Assembly: GCA_964471755.1 (NCBI GenBank)
Contig: CAYYJM010000070.1
Location: 1-24,267, forward strand
Reading direction: 5' to 3'
DNA: 24,267 nt
Origin: CAYYJM01 sp964471755
GTDB taxonomy: Bacteria; Planctomycetota; Planctomycetia; Gemmatales; Gemmataceae
Shown here: positions 1-6,466 of the stretch, piece by piece
Numbering within the stretch: position 1 is the stretch's first letter
Layout of the letters: the number at the start of each line of letters is the position of its first letter
Made by a program: the position numbers and the translations under genes
The notes under the pieces: generated by a model
The model's input: only the letters and a program-made list of their open reading frames with translations
Databases searched by the model: none
What the model was told of the DNA's origin: nothing

Positions 1-319
1 GACTCAGGACCGAGTCCGCCACGGTGCCGCGCTCGCCGGAAATGCTGCTCGCCGTCAGGATGCCGATCAGCGCGACGCTGCCCAGGACCAGCCAGCGGCT
101 CAGATCACTGAGGTAATGCGACGCGCGCGGCAGGATGCCGGCCTCGTGGTACGGTCCCAGTCGGTAGACGAGGTAGCCGCTCAGAGCCAGGACGCAGACG
201 ATCACCCAGGCCCGGTAGACCCAGCTCTGGAGGGTCGCTCCGCAGTCGGCCTGGAAGACGGCCCAGTACGGCAGCCAGCGATTGTAGGTGACGGCCGGTC
301 GGGCCTGCGGGGCGTCCAT
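1..319 (-). CDS. ABC-2 type transporter permease, N-terminal part (cut by window edge)
   Basis: This is the start of a membrane protein that runs off the left edge; about 106 residues are visible. It begins MDAPQARPAV at an ATG (complement of 317-319) with GAGGA about 8 bases upstream. Two hydrophobic segments are visible: AWVIVCVLALSGYLVYRLG near residues 43-61, and WLVLGSVALIGIL near residues 80-92. The second is followed by SSISGERGTVADSVLS, which resembles the cytoplasmic 'I-ERE-GT-D-LL' loop after the first helices of ABC-2 type permeases. The gene starts 34 bases after the stop of the ATPase gene on the same strand, so the two probably form one operon encoding one exporter. The substrate cannot be told. 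The family call rests on this loop and on the neighbour. Confidence 0.75.
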   Translation of the reverse strand, partial: MDAPQARPAVTYNRWLPYWAVFQADCGATLQSWVYRAWVIVCVLALSGYLVYRLGPYHEAGILPRASHYLSDLSRWLVLGSVALIGILTASSISGERGTVADSVLS

Positions 320-353
320 GTTCGCGGTCCTCGTCGGGTTCAGGGGAACGGGA

Positions 354-1355
354 TCACGCCGCCTCATTCTGGTAGAGCCGGGCGAAGCCGCGCGACTCTT
401 CCTGCGTCACCAGGTCGAGGAAGGCCTGCTCCGTCTCCTGGCCTACGCTGCGAATGGCGACCAGGGCCACCTTGTGATCGTGCAGTGCCGTCAGCACCAG
501 GGCCAGAGCCGGCGCTCCCGGCGTCTCGTCGTGCAGGTACAGTTCCAGGCGACGATGCCGCAGGTTGACCAGCTTGAACTCGCTCAACGCCCGGATCTGG
601 GCGACGGCCTTGGTGATGCCCTTCTGTTCGCCTTCGAGTTCCAGCTCGAAATGATTGCGGCGCATCCGCCCCTTCAAATCCTGGAGCGAGCCGCAGTAGA
701 TCAACTGGCCCTGACTCAAAACGGCGGCATGGTTGCACACCTCGTCGATGTCGCTGAGGTTGTGACTCGACACGATCAGAGTCTTCTGCTGACTCAGTTT
801 CTTGATCAGTTCGAGCATCGACCGACGGGCTTCGGGATCGAGGTTGTGCGTCGGCTCGTCCCAGATGAGCAGGTCGGGCTCGTTGATCAGGCTGGTGGCC
901 ACGGCCAGGCGCGACAGCATCCCGGTGGAGAAGTGCCCGATCTTCGTGCCGCTGGCTCCGAGCAGATCGACCGCCCGGATGAGCGAGGCCAGGCGCGGCT
1001 TGCGCACGTCGGCCGGCAGACCGAACAGGCGAGCCATGTAGTCGAGGTAGGTGATCGGCGTCATCGCCCGAGGAAACTGCGGATTCGTGGGGATGTAGCC
1101 GATACGGCGGCGCAGGTCGGCCGAGTTCGGGTGCATGACCTTGCCGAAGACACGGGCCCAGCCGGCCGTCGGGCGATGCAGGCCGATGATCATCCGCAGC
1201 AGGGTCGTCTTGCCCGCGCCGTTGGACCCGAGCAGACCAAGGACGCAGCCCGGCTCCAGGCGGAGCGTCACATCGTTGAGTGCGATCTGGCGGTTGTTGT
1301 AGATCTTGGTGAGCTTGAACGTCTCGACCACCAGTTCCGTCTGTGGATCGGCCAC
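354..1355 (-). CDS. ABC transporter ATP-binding protein (ABC-2 exporter type)
   Basis: This is the nucleotide-binding subunit of an exporter, expected to hydrolyse ATP at the inner face of the membrane with the permease encoded just downstream. In a 333-residue protein one sees Walker A GSNGAGKT (43-50), a Q-loop at NPQ (91-93), Walker B DLLIWDEP (161-168) and the switch histidine in SSH (198). The signature motif reads FSTGM instead of LSGGQ, and the D-loop reads HNLD instead of NGLD. Both are variants seen in ABC-2 type ATPases. About 100 residues follow the ATPase core, as in DrrA/CcmA-like members with a C-terminal accessory domain. I chose the GTG at 1355 because AGGAGGAG lies five bases upstream. 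The longer reading from 1427 starts on an ATG inside the promoter region, without a ribosome site. Confidence 0.9.
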   Translation of the reverse strand: MADPQTELVVETFKLTKIYNNRQIALNDVTLRLEPGCVLGLLGSNGAGKTTLLRMIIGLHRPTAGWARVFGKVMHPNSADLRRRIGYIPTNPQFPRAMTPITYLDYMARLFGLPADVRKPRLASLIRAVDLLGASGTKIGHFSTGMLSRLAVATSLINEPDLLIWDEPTHNLDPEARRSMLELIKKLSQQKTLIVSSHNLSDIDEVCNHAAVLSQGQLIYCGSLQDLKGRMRRNHFELELEGEQKGITKAVAQIRALSEFKLVNLRHRRLELYLHDETPGAPALALVLTALHDHKVALVAIRSVGQETEQAFLDLVTQEESRGFARLYQNEAA

Positions 1356-1391
1356 GGGGTCTCCTCCTGGCACCAGAGACACGAGGGCCAC

Positions 1392-1397
1392 ACTATA
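1392..1397 (-). promoter_or_regulatory. Possible -10 element for the ABC transporter operon
   Basis: TATAGT (complement) lies 36 bases upstream of the GTG start of the ATPase gene and matches the sigma-70 -10 consensus at five of six positions. No convincing -35 box is seen at 16-18 bases, so this is weak evidence. Confidence 0.3.
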
Positions 1398-1456
1398 CGC
1401 GGAGGTCCCCCTTTCGGGGTAGGCCAACTCTCCACGCCGACACTGCGGTTGGTGCG

Positions 1457-1462
1457 TACAAT
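1457..1462 (+). promoter_or_regulatory. Possible -10 element for hemF
   Basis: TACAAT, five of six consensus bases, lies 46 bases before the hemF ATG in the 153-base divergent region shared with the ABC operon. The -35 region is not recognisable. Confidence 0.3.
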
Positions 1463-1508
1463 CTCCATCGTCCAGCGACCCCGCCGTTCATCAGCCTGAG
1501 GTGCGAGC

Positions 1509-2420
1509 ATGTCGATCGAATCGTTGCGTCCGCGTGCGGCCGAGTATTTCCGCGGCCTGCAAGACCGCATCACGACCACGCTGGAGAAGCTGGATGGGAC
1601 CGGATGCTTTCAGGAGGATAGCTGGACGCGCGAAGGTGGCGGAGGTGGGCGGAGTCGGGTACTCGTGGAAGGGAGCGTGTTCGAGAAGGCCGGCGTGGGC
1701 TTCTCCGAGGTCCACGGCCAGATGACCGAGGAGTTCGCGAAGCAGATTCCCGGCGAGGGGCGTGACTTCACGGCTTGTGGCATCTCGCTGGTGCTGCATC
1801 CGCGCAGTCCGATGGTGCCGACGGTCCACGCCAACTTCCGCTTTCTGACCAAGGGCGATCGGCAGTGGTTCGGCGGTGGCGGCGATCTGACGCCGTACTA
1901 CCCCTACCGCGAGGACGTGATTCACTTCCATCGCGTCTGGCAACGGGTCTGCACGAAGCATGCGCCGCTGATCGACTACGCTCGCTACAAGAAGTGGTGC
2001 GACGAGTATTTCTTCCTGGCCCACCGCGGCGAGGCTCGTGGCGTTGGTGGTATCTTCTTCGACTACCTGGAGTCGGACGAGAGGGTGACCCGCGAGAAGC
2101 ACTTCGACTTCGTCCGCGACGCCGGCGACGCCTTTCTGGAGGCGTACGTGCCGATCGTCCAGCGTCGCAAGGACGAGCCGTACACGGCCGAGCAGCGGTT
2201 CTTCCAGGAGTTCCGCCGGGGTCGGTACGTCGAGTTCAATCTGCTCTACGATCGCGGCACGATCTTCGGTCTGAAGACGGGCGGTCGAACCGAGTCGATC
2301 CTGATGTCGCTGCCGCCGCAGGTGCGCTGGCTGTACGACCATCGTCCCCGGGCCGGCACCCGCGAGGCGGAGCTGTACGAGGTCTACCTCAAGCCGCAGG
2401 ACTGGGCGGAGCAGGCATAG
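1509..2420 (+). CDS. hemF: Oxygen-dependent coproporphyrinogen III oxidase
   Basis: HemF converts coproporphyrinogen III to protoporphyrinogen IX by two oxidative decarboxylations that use O2, in the heme pathway (EC 1.3.3.3). The 303-residue length is normal for the family. The hallmark FGGGGDLTPYYPY lies at 121-133 and the second signature HRGEARGVGGIFFDYLE at 172-188. Conserved histidines fall at 97, 107, 139/141 and 172, matching the spacing of the four histidines important in the E. coli enzyme. The C-terminus carries the usual PPQVRWLYDHRP and YLKPQDW. The ATG has TGAGG about seven bases upstream. The gene is divergent from the ABC operon and converges on the 28-residue basic protein gene; no other heme gene is in the window. 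Use of the aerobic enzyme implies an organism that meets oxygen. Confidence 0.97.
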   Translation: MSIESLRPRAAEYFRGLQDRITTTLEKLDGTGCFQEDSWTREGGGGGRSRVLVEGSVFEKAGVGFSEVHGQMTEEFAKQIPGEGRDFTACGISLVLHPRSPMVPTVHANFRFLTKGDRQWFGGGGDLTPYYPYREDVIHFHRVWQRVCTKHAPLIDYARYKKWCDEYFFLAHRGEARGVGGIFFDYLESDERVTREKHFDFVRDAGDAFLEAYVPIVQRRKDEPYTAEQRFFQEFRRGRYVEFNLLYDRGTIFGLKTGGRTESILMSLPPQVRWLYDHRPRAGTREAELYEVYLKPQDWAEQA

Positions 2421-2462
2421 TCATCGTCCGACCATCTAGCCGCCGGTCTTCGTCGCCGGTGC

Positions 2463-2549
2463 TTACTTGCGATGCCGAATCTTCGCCCGCATCCGCCGCT
2501 TTTTCCGACCCACTTTCCGCCGTCCAGTACCGCGACGCCGACTGCCCAT
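2463..2549 (-). CDS. Very small basic protein, candidate ribosome-associated (AURKAIP1/COX24-like)
   Basis: This is a 28-residue protein starting MGSRRRGTGRRKVG and ending KIRHRK. Seventeen of its 28 residues are Arg, Lys or His and none is acidic, so it almost certainly binds RNA. The middle, GRKKRRMRAKIRHRK, resembles the short KKRR-KM--H--RK motif of the AURKAIP1/COX24 family (mitochondrial mS38-like small ribosomal proteins), which has tiny bacterial members. That match is from memory and is tentative. AAAGGA lies six bases before the ATG, and a strong promoter-like sequence ends about 70 bases upstream. A longer in-frame reading of 96 residues from 2753 exists, but its first two thirds are low-quality and include the heptamer repeat, so I reject that start. 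A bTHX-like ribosomal protein is the alternative. Confidence 0.7.
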   Translation of the reverse strand: MGSRRRGTGRRKVGRKKRRMRAKIRHRK

Positions 2550-2619
2550 AACTGTTCCTTTCACGAGGAATCGTGAGGGTTTGTGAAGTTCGCCCACCTC
2601 GGTTCGGAGGGAAATTGAG

Positions 2620-2648
2620 ATTCTAGCCGCCGACGTGGCCTCTGCCAA
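2620..2648 (-). promoter_or_regulatory. Sigma-70-like promoter of the 28-residue basic protein gene
   Basis: Read on the complement, TTGGCA (2643-2648) and TAGAAT (2620-2625) are separated by exactly 17 bases. Each box matches the consensus at five of six positions. Transcription would start near 2613 and give a leader of about 64 bases before the ATG at 2549. This is the best promoter match in the window and supports the small gene. Confidence 0.6.
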
Positions 2649-2664
2649 GGGGACGTTCCGGACA

Positions 2665-2779
2665 GAACGATGAATGATGAACGATGAACGATGAATCAAG
2701 CAGATGACCAGGGCGGGCGGATCGACCTCTTCGGCGTCCAGTCCTGGCTTCATCGTTCATCGTTCATCGTTCATCGTTC
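2665..2779. repeat. Heptamer tandem repeats in inverted orientation
   Basis: Two 31-base arms, 2665-2695 and 2749-2779, are reverse complements of each other with one mismatch. Each arm is about four and a half units of the heptamer GAACGAT. The arms are separated by 53 bases. The right arm runs through the stop codon (2757-2759) of the ATP-grasp gene and supplies its last codons (MNDER), so the C-terminus of that protein comes from the repeat. A transcript through the region could form a long hairpin, so it may act as a terminator. The sequence shows the repeat; the role is inferred. Confidence 0.85.
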
Positions 2780-3929
2780 GGAGTTCGGCCTCGTAGGTGT
2801 CCAGCCCATCGCACAGGACGCCGGGCAGTAGATCGCCGAAGGCGTTGGCCTCCAGCACGGCGTGACGCCGATAGTCCGGGCCGAGGAGCAGATCGACGCC
2901 GACGTGCAGGCTGCCGGGAAAGACAGCCGCCGCAGCCTCGCACGTTCGACGCGCGGCCTGCCACGCCTCGGGGGACAGCCGCGCCAGCACCGTGGCCAGG
3001 TCGCCACGCTGATTGCCCAGGTGCAGATTCGTCATCGGGCTCCGGCTCATCCGCACGACGACGTGCCGGGACTCGCCGCCGATCACCACGACGCGCAGAT
3101 CGAAGCCCTGCTCGTCCAGCACCGCCCGGGGCAGCCATTCCTCGAACCGGACTCCCTCGCGGGCCAGGGCATCGATCAACTCGGCGATCACGGCCGGCTC
3201 GTGATAGCGCCGGATCTTGCGTGAGTTGTAGAGCCGCAGCTCGCCGGCCTCGTGGACCATTTCGACCGTGGTCAGGGCTTCGTGGCGCGGGCCGACGCTC
3301 CGGTAGGCAACCACTCCCGACGCCGACGAGCCGTGGGCGAGCTTGACGAAGACGGCCCGACGGTCGGCCTCGCGCATTCGCTCACGCAGCTCGGCGAACG
3401 ATCGCACCGGTCCGAGGCCGCGCGGCACCGGAATGCCAGCCCGCGCGAAACGCTCCTGGCACGCGACCTTGTCGAAGAGAACTTCCACGTCGGCGGGTGG
3501 GTTCAGAAGCCGGTGAGGCGGGCAATCCCCGAGCTGGGCGGCGATCCGACGCAGGAGAGCCCGAAAGCCGAGATACCACTGACGCGGATACCAGATCCGG
3601 CCCTTGTCGAAGGCGAGTCGATGGGCCGACTCTCGATCGATCCGCGTCGGGCCAGGCTCGTCCGGCTCGTCCGCCCCCAGGGCGAGCAGGGCCGTCTCCA
3701 CGGCGAAGTCGCGCCCGGGCGACTCCAGCCGGACGACCGCTCCGGGCCGGACGACCTGCTCCAGCGTCGCCCGCCCGGTGATCAGGTCGGTGTAGGAGAC
3801 GAGCGTCGCCGGGGGCAACTCGTAGCGAGCGAGCGCCTCCTGGAAGAGGGTGACACGTCGGCAGCCGGGGTTGCCGACGACCACGAACTCCAGAATGCTA
3901 CTCGGCGTGGGCAACGAAGCGGTCGTCAC
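2757..3929 (-). CDS. STM4014 family protein (ATP-grasp type ligase)
   Basis: This 390-residue protein has an ATP-grasp layout: FDKVACQERFARAGIPVP opens the fold, FVKLAHGSSASGV holds the nucleotide-binding lysine, and the metal and catalytic region ends in HVGVDLLL and LEANAFGDLLPG. The N-terminal VVVGNPGCRRVTLFQEAL is typical of the STM4014 family, named after an uncharacterised Salmonella cluster (STM4011-STM4015) that also encodes radical SAM proteins. ATP-grasp enzymes join a carboxylate to an amine or thiol; the substrate here is unknown. I use the GTG at 3929 because GGAG sits five bases before it. That start exists only because of the tandem duplication at 3882-3975; GTG at 3884 is the likely ancestral start and would shorten the protein by 15 residues. 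The gene follows the STM4015-family gene by 15 bases on the same strand. Confidence 0.85.
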   Translation of the reverse strand: MTTASLPTPSSILEFVVVGNPGCRRVTLFQEALARYELPPATLVSYTDLITGRATLEQVVRPGAVVRLESPGRDFAVETALLALGADEPDEPGPTRIDRESAHRLAFDKGRIWYPRQWYLGFRALLRRIAAQLGDCPPHRLLNPPADVEVLFDKVACQERFARAGIPVPRGLGPVRSFAELRERMREADRRAVFVKLAHGSSASGVVAYRSVGPRHEALTTVEMVHEAGELRLYNSRKIRRYHEPAVIAELIDALAREGVRFEEWLPRAVLDEQGFDLRVVVIGGESRHVVVRMSRSPMTNLHLGNQRGDLATVLARLSPEAWQAARRTCEAAAAVFPGSLHVGVDLLLGPDYRRHAVLEANAFGDLLPGVLCDGLDTYEAELRTMNDER

Positions 3930-3975
3930 ACGAACTCCAGAATGCTACTCGGCGTGGGCAACGAAGCGGTCGTCA
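3882..3975. repeat. Perfect 47-bp tandem duplication at a gene junction
   Basis: Bases 3882-3928 and 3929-3975 are identical over all 47 positions and directly adjacent. Read on the minus strand, each copy holds the last codons and TAG stop of the STM4015-family gene followed by the GGAG-GTG start region of the ATP-grasp gene. Only the upstream copy's stop is used. The downstream copy is now read in a different frame as the N-terminal extension of the ATP-grasp protein. Confidence 0.95.
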
Positions 3976-5414
3976 ACGGGGTACTCGTCGTCGGGATCCT
4001 CGGGATCATCCTCCACCTCGGCATCGCTGGCATCGACCTCGATGCCGAGGGCTTGCAGGCGGGCGACCAGGGCCGGATCGACGTAGTGGTGATGGATGTC
4101 GAGCTTCTCCAGACCGGCGAGGGCCGGGATGGCGAGCAGGGCCTCGGCCCCACGGTTGCCGAGAGTGCCCAGCGACAGGTCGAGTACGCGCAGTCGCGGC
4201 AGGATCGCCGCCGAGCCCACGGCGACGGCCACCGCGTCGGCGATCTCGCTGTTGCGCAGGCCGAGGTAGCGCAGCGCCGGCAGGTGCGTCCCGGCGAAGA
4301 TGCCCTGGAGGTCCGCGACGGTCGTGTCAGCGCCGTACTCGGAGGTGCCGAGCCAGAGTTCGAGATGCTCCAGGGCTGGCAGACGCGATTCGCCGACAGC
4401 CCGGACCAGCTCGCGCGGCAGGTTGCTCGCCTCGAAGGTCAGGGACTTGAGGTGGGCATGCTCGATCGGCTGGAGTACCAACCCGTTGCCGCCACGGGCC
4501 CGGAAATGCTCCAGCCGCGGGAAGGCGGTCAGCAGGGCGGTCACGTCCGAGAGGGTGATCCAGGAGATCTCTTGATCCCGGTAGGTCAGGTCGCCAAGGA
4601 ACAGGGCCCGCAGGTTCGGCAGCCGGTCGCGAGCCTTGACGAGCATCTCGATGACGTCATCGGAGCCGCCACCGTCGTGACCGAAGCAGAAGCCGATGAC
4701 AACGGCCTCGATGAGGCTGACGGCCGGGTCGGCCAGGAAGGCTTGCAACGCCACCCCCTCCGCCTCGTCGTACCCTTCCCCCTCGATGCGGTAGGCGACC
4801 CGCGGCGGCTGTTCGCCCTGCTCGTTGAGATGGTCGGCCAGGGCCATGCGCGAGGCCAGGTCGTCCGGGTCGGCGGCCAGGGCCGAGAGGATGCCCTCGC
4901 GCAGCGAGGCGAGGCCGGCTGTCTGCTCGGCGTAGCCCTCGGCGATCTTCTCGGCGATGAGCCGTTCGCCATCGGCGCGAGCCTCAGTCGGGGACTCGAA
5001 CTCGGTCGTCTCGGCCTCGCCGGAGCTGCCGACCGGGCCGGCCTGGATGGTGTGCCGGTCGCCCGCGATGGTGATCGTCCAGAAGGTCGGCTGACCGCCC
5101 GTACGCTGCTGGAAGGTGCGCTCGACGAAACGGACGTGCCCCGCCTGGATCTGTCCGGAAACGATCGTCCGGTAGCCCTGCTGGGCCTCCGCCGGAGTCG
5201 GGAACGACTGGATTTCCGTATCCCTGATGGTGCCGTCCGAGCCGACCTCGACGACGAGGCGAGTGCCGTCGAGCGTGACGGCCAGGAATTCGCCGGGTGC
5301 TTCCAGGGACCGAAACTCCCGGCGCGGCATTGTCGAGAAGACGATGCCCGCCTCGGGGTGGTAGTCCACGACCGGGAAGCCGGCGAACTCGGCGGCCTTG
5401 CTATCGATGACCAT
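3945..5414 (-). CDS. STM4015 family LRR protein with inserted WGR and TIGR02996 segments
   Basis: A protein of 489 residues. The first 24 residues (AEFAGFPVVDYHPEAGI) and everything from about 205 onward match the STM4015 family: FLADP, LVKARDRLPNLRALFLGDLT, EISWI, LELWLG--EYGADTTVADL, LGLRNSEIAD, LDLSLGTLGNRGAEALL, and the C-terminal DDRFVAHAE. The second part is a run of leucine-rich repeats. Between them, residues about 93-163 look like a WGR domain (FW-IT near 111-115, then EF-SPTEA and LIAEKIAEGYAE). Residues about 173-201 look like TIGR02996 (ADPDDLASRMALADHLNEQGE), a segment common in Gemmata repeat proteins. The function is unknown; the LRR part suggests protein binding. GAGGAAA lies seven bases before the chosen ATG. 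The 834-residue reading from 6449 runs antisense through another gene and is rejected. Confidence 0.88.
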   Translation of the reverse strand: MVIDSKAAEFAGFPVVDYHPEAGIVFSTMPRREFRSLEAPGEFLAVTLDGTRLVVEVGSDGTIRDTEIQSFPTPAEAQQGYRTIVSGQIQAGHVRFVERTFQQRTGGQPTFWTITIAGDRHTIQAGPVGSSGEAETTEFESPTEARADGERLIAEKIAEGYAEQTAGLASLREGILSALAADPDDLASRMALADHLNEQGEQPPRVAYRIEGEGYDEAEGVALQAFLADPAVSLIEAVVIGFCFGHDGGGSDDVIEMLVKARDRLPNLRALFLGDLTYRDQEISWITLSDVTALLTAFPRLEHFRARGGNGLVLQPIEHAHLKSLTFEASNLPRELVRAVGESRLPALEHLELWLGTSEYGADTTVADLQGIFAGTHLPALRYLGLRNSEIADAVAVAVGSAAILPRLRVLDLSLGTLGNRGAEALLAIPALAGLEKLDIHHHYVDPALVARLQALGIEVDASDAEVEDDPEDPDDEYPVDDRFVAHAE

Positions 5415-5450
5415 GTCCAGCTTTCCTCGGGGAGTGGATGAGTGTGGGGT

Positions 5451-5478
5451 ATGATAACCGCCCGGCCGAGGCGGACAA
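5451..5478 (-). promoter_or_regulatory. Promoter-like boxes for the STM4015-STM4014 operon
   Basis: On the complement, TTGTCC (5473-5478) and TATCAT (5451-5456) are 16 bases apart, matching four and five of six consensus bases. The -10 box lies 36 bases before the ATG at 5414, within the 141-base divergent spacer. Confidence 0.4.
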
Positions 5479-5555
5479 GGTCGATAGACTGAGCGATGAT
5501 CCGAGGGCCGAACGTCCGGGCCTCTCGGTGGTGAATCTTCCTCCAGGGGTGGAAC

Positions 5556-6251
5556 ATGGCTCGCAAGAAGAGTGCTGCCGAGGTGCTGGTACGCCAACTC
5601 GTCGAGGCGAACGAATGGCCCGAGCCGGAACTGCTCGAACAGATCGTCGGTCTCGGCGGCGCGGCGGTGCCGGCCATCGTTGCTGAACTGCGTCCGGCGC
5701 AGCCGCCGACGCGCGGTTATCTGCTCGGCCTGCTCACGGTTCTTCCGGGAGGCGGCGCGGTCGATGAACTGGTCGGTCTGCTGCGGGAGGCCGTCCCTGA
5801 GGAACTGCTGCCGCGAGCGATCGTCGCCCAGGGGGCGGCCGCCGTCGCGCCGCTGCTGGAACTGGTACGCGGCGATCGGCTCCAGGGCTTCGATCGCGGC
5901 CTGGCCGCACAACTGGCCCTGGCCTGTGCGGAGGATCGCCAACCGGTCTGCGTCGCACTGCGTGAACTGCTGCGCGGATTGCTCGACCGGGGTGATGCCC
6001 TCTCGACCGACGAGCGGGCCCTGGCGGTGTCGCTGGTGTTCGACCTGGCCCAGGTGCCCGACCGCGAGGCTGAGCCGCTGCTGCGTCGCGCGGTGCGAGC
6101 CGGTGTCAGCGAGTTGACCAGCGAGCGCGAACTGAATGAACTGCTGGCCGCGCCGCCGACCGATCCAGAGGAACCGCTCGACTGGCTGGAAGAGTACCGG
6201 GAACGCTACGACGAACATGGCTACGACGAGTTCGACGCGACCGAGGGATGA
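5556..6251 (+). CDS. Hypothetical HEAT-like helical repeat protein
   Basis: This is a 231-residue protein with no signal peptide or membrane segment. It is rich in Leu, Ala and Glu and reads as successive amphipathic helix pairs, for example GGAAVPAIVAELRP, VDELVGLLREAVPEELLPRAIVAQGAAAVAPLLELV and REAEPLLRRAVRAG. This is the pattern of HEAT-type solenoids, which bind other proteins. The C-terminus is acidic and aromatic (DWLEEYRERYDEHGYDEFD). The ATG follows AGGGGTGGAAC. I do not recognise a specific family. The gene is divergent from the STM4015-STM4014 operon, and its stop lies two bases before a long palindrome that probably ends its transcript. A link with the LRR gene is possible but not shown. 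Confidence 0.8.
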   Translation: MARKKSAAEVLVRQLVEANEWPEPELLEQIVGLGGAAVPAIVAELRPAQPPTRGYLLGLLTVLPGGGAVDELVGLLREAVPEELLPRAIVAQGAAAVAPLLELVRGDRLQGFDRGLAAQLALACAEDRQPVCVALRELLRGLLDRGDALSTDERALAVSLVFDLAQVPDREAEPLLRRAVRAGVSELTSERELNELLAAPPTDPEEPLDWLEEYRERYDEHGYDEFDATEG

Positions 6252-6253
6252 AC

Positions 6254-6331
6254 CGTCTTCATTTAGCCGCCGGCTTGCCGGCGGGAATTTGGGATGAAGA
6301 CCGCCGGCAAGCCGGCGGCTAAATGAAGACG
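6254..6331. repeat. Long palindrome, family B copy 1 (possible terminator)
   Basis: Two perfect 31-base inverted arms (6254-6284 and 6301-6331) are separated by 16 bases. Each arm contains its own hairpin, CCGCCGG-CTTG-CCGGCGG on the left and its complement on the right. The element starts two bases after the stop of the HEAT-like gene. The same core recurs at 11326-11393 and, decayed, at 16321-16375. Confidence 0.9.
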
Positions 6332-6466
6332 GGCCGGATGGAATTTCCGGAACTGCCTCCTTGCCTCGCCGGGCGAGCCGGGAAATAATCAACCCTTGTG
6401 CATGTCTTCGTTGCAGGGCCGGCCTTCGGGCCGAGGTGTCGAATCGCAACGTCGGGGGGCCCCTTC

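Noticed and set aside
1356..1427. N-terminal extension of the ABC ATPase from an upstream ATG
   Set aside because: The extension covers the promoter-like region and lacks a ribosome site, whereas the GTG at 1355 has AGGAGGAG at good spacing.
1509..5414. A functional link between hemF and the STM4014-STM4015 pair because STM4012 proteins resemble HemN
   Set aside because: No radical SAM gene is present here and hemF is on the opposite strand with the small basic protein gene in between; proximity alone is not enough.
3252..5441. A 729-residue open frame on the plus strand
   Set aside because: It lies antisense to the STM4014 and STM4015 genes, which have clear domains and ribosome sites. Its residues are the low-complexity mix expected from the shadow frame of GC-rich genes.
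6254..6331. Terminal inverted repeats of an insertion sequence
   Set aside because: Only 16 bases lie between the arms and there is no transposase; the element fits a REP-like palindrome or terminator instead.
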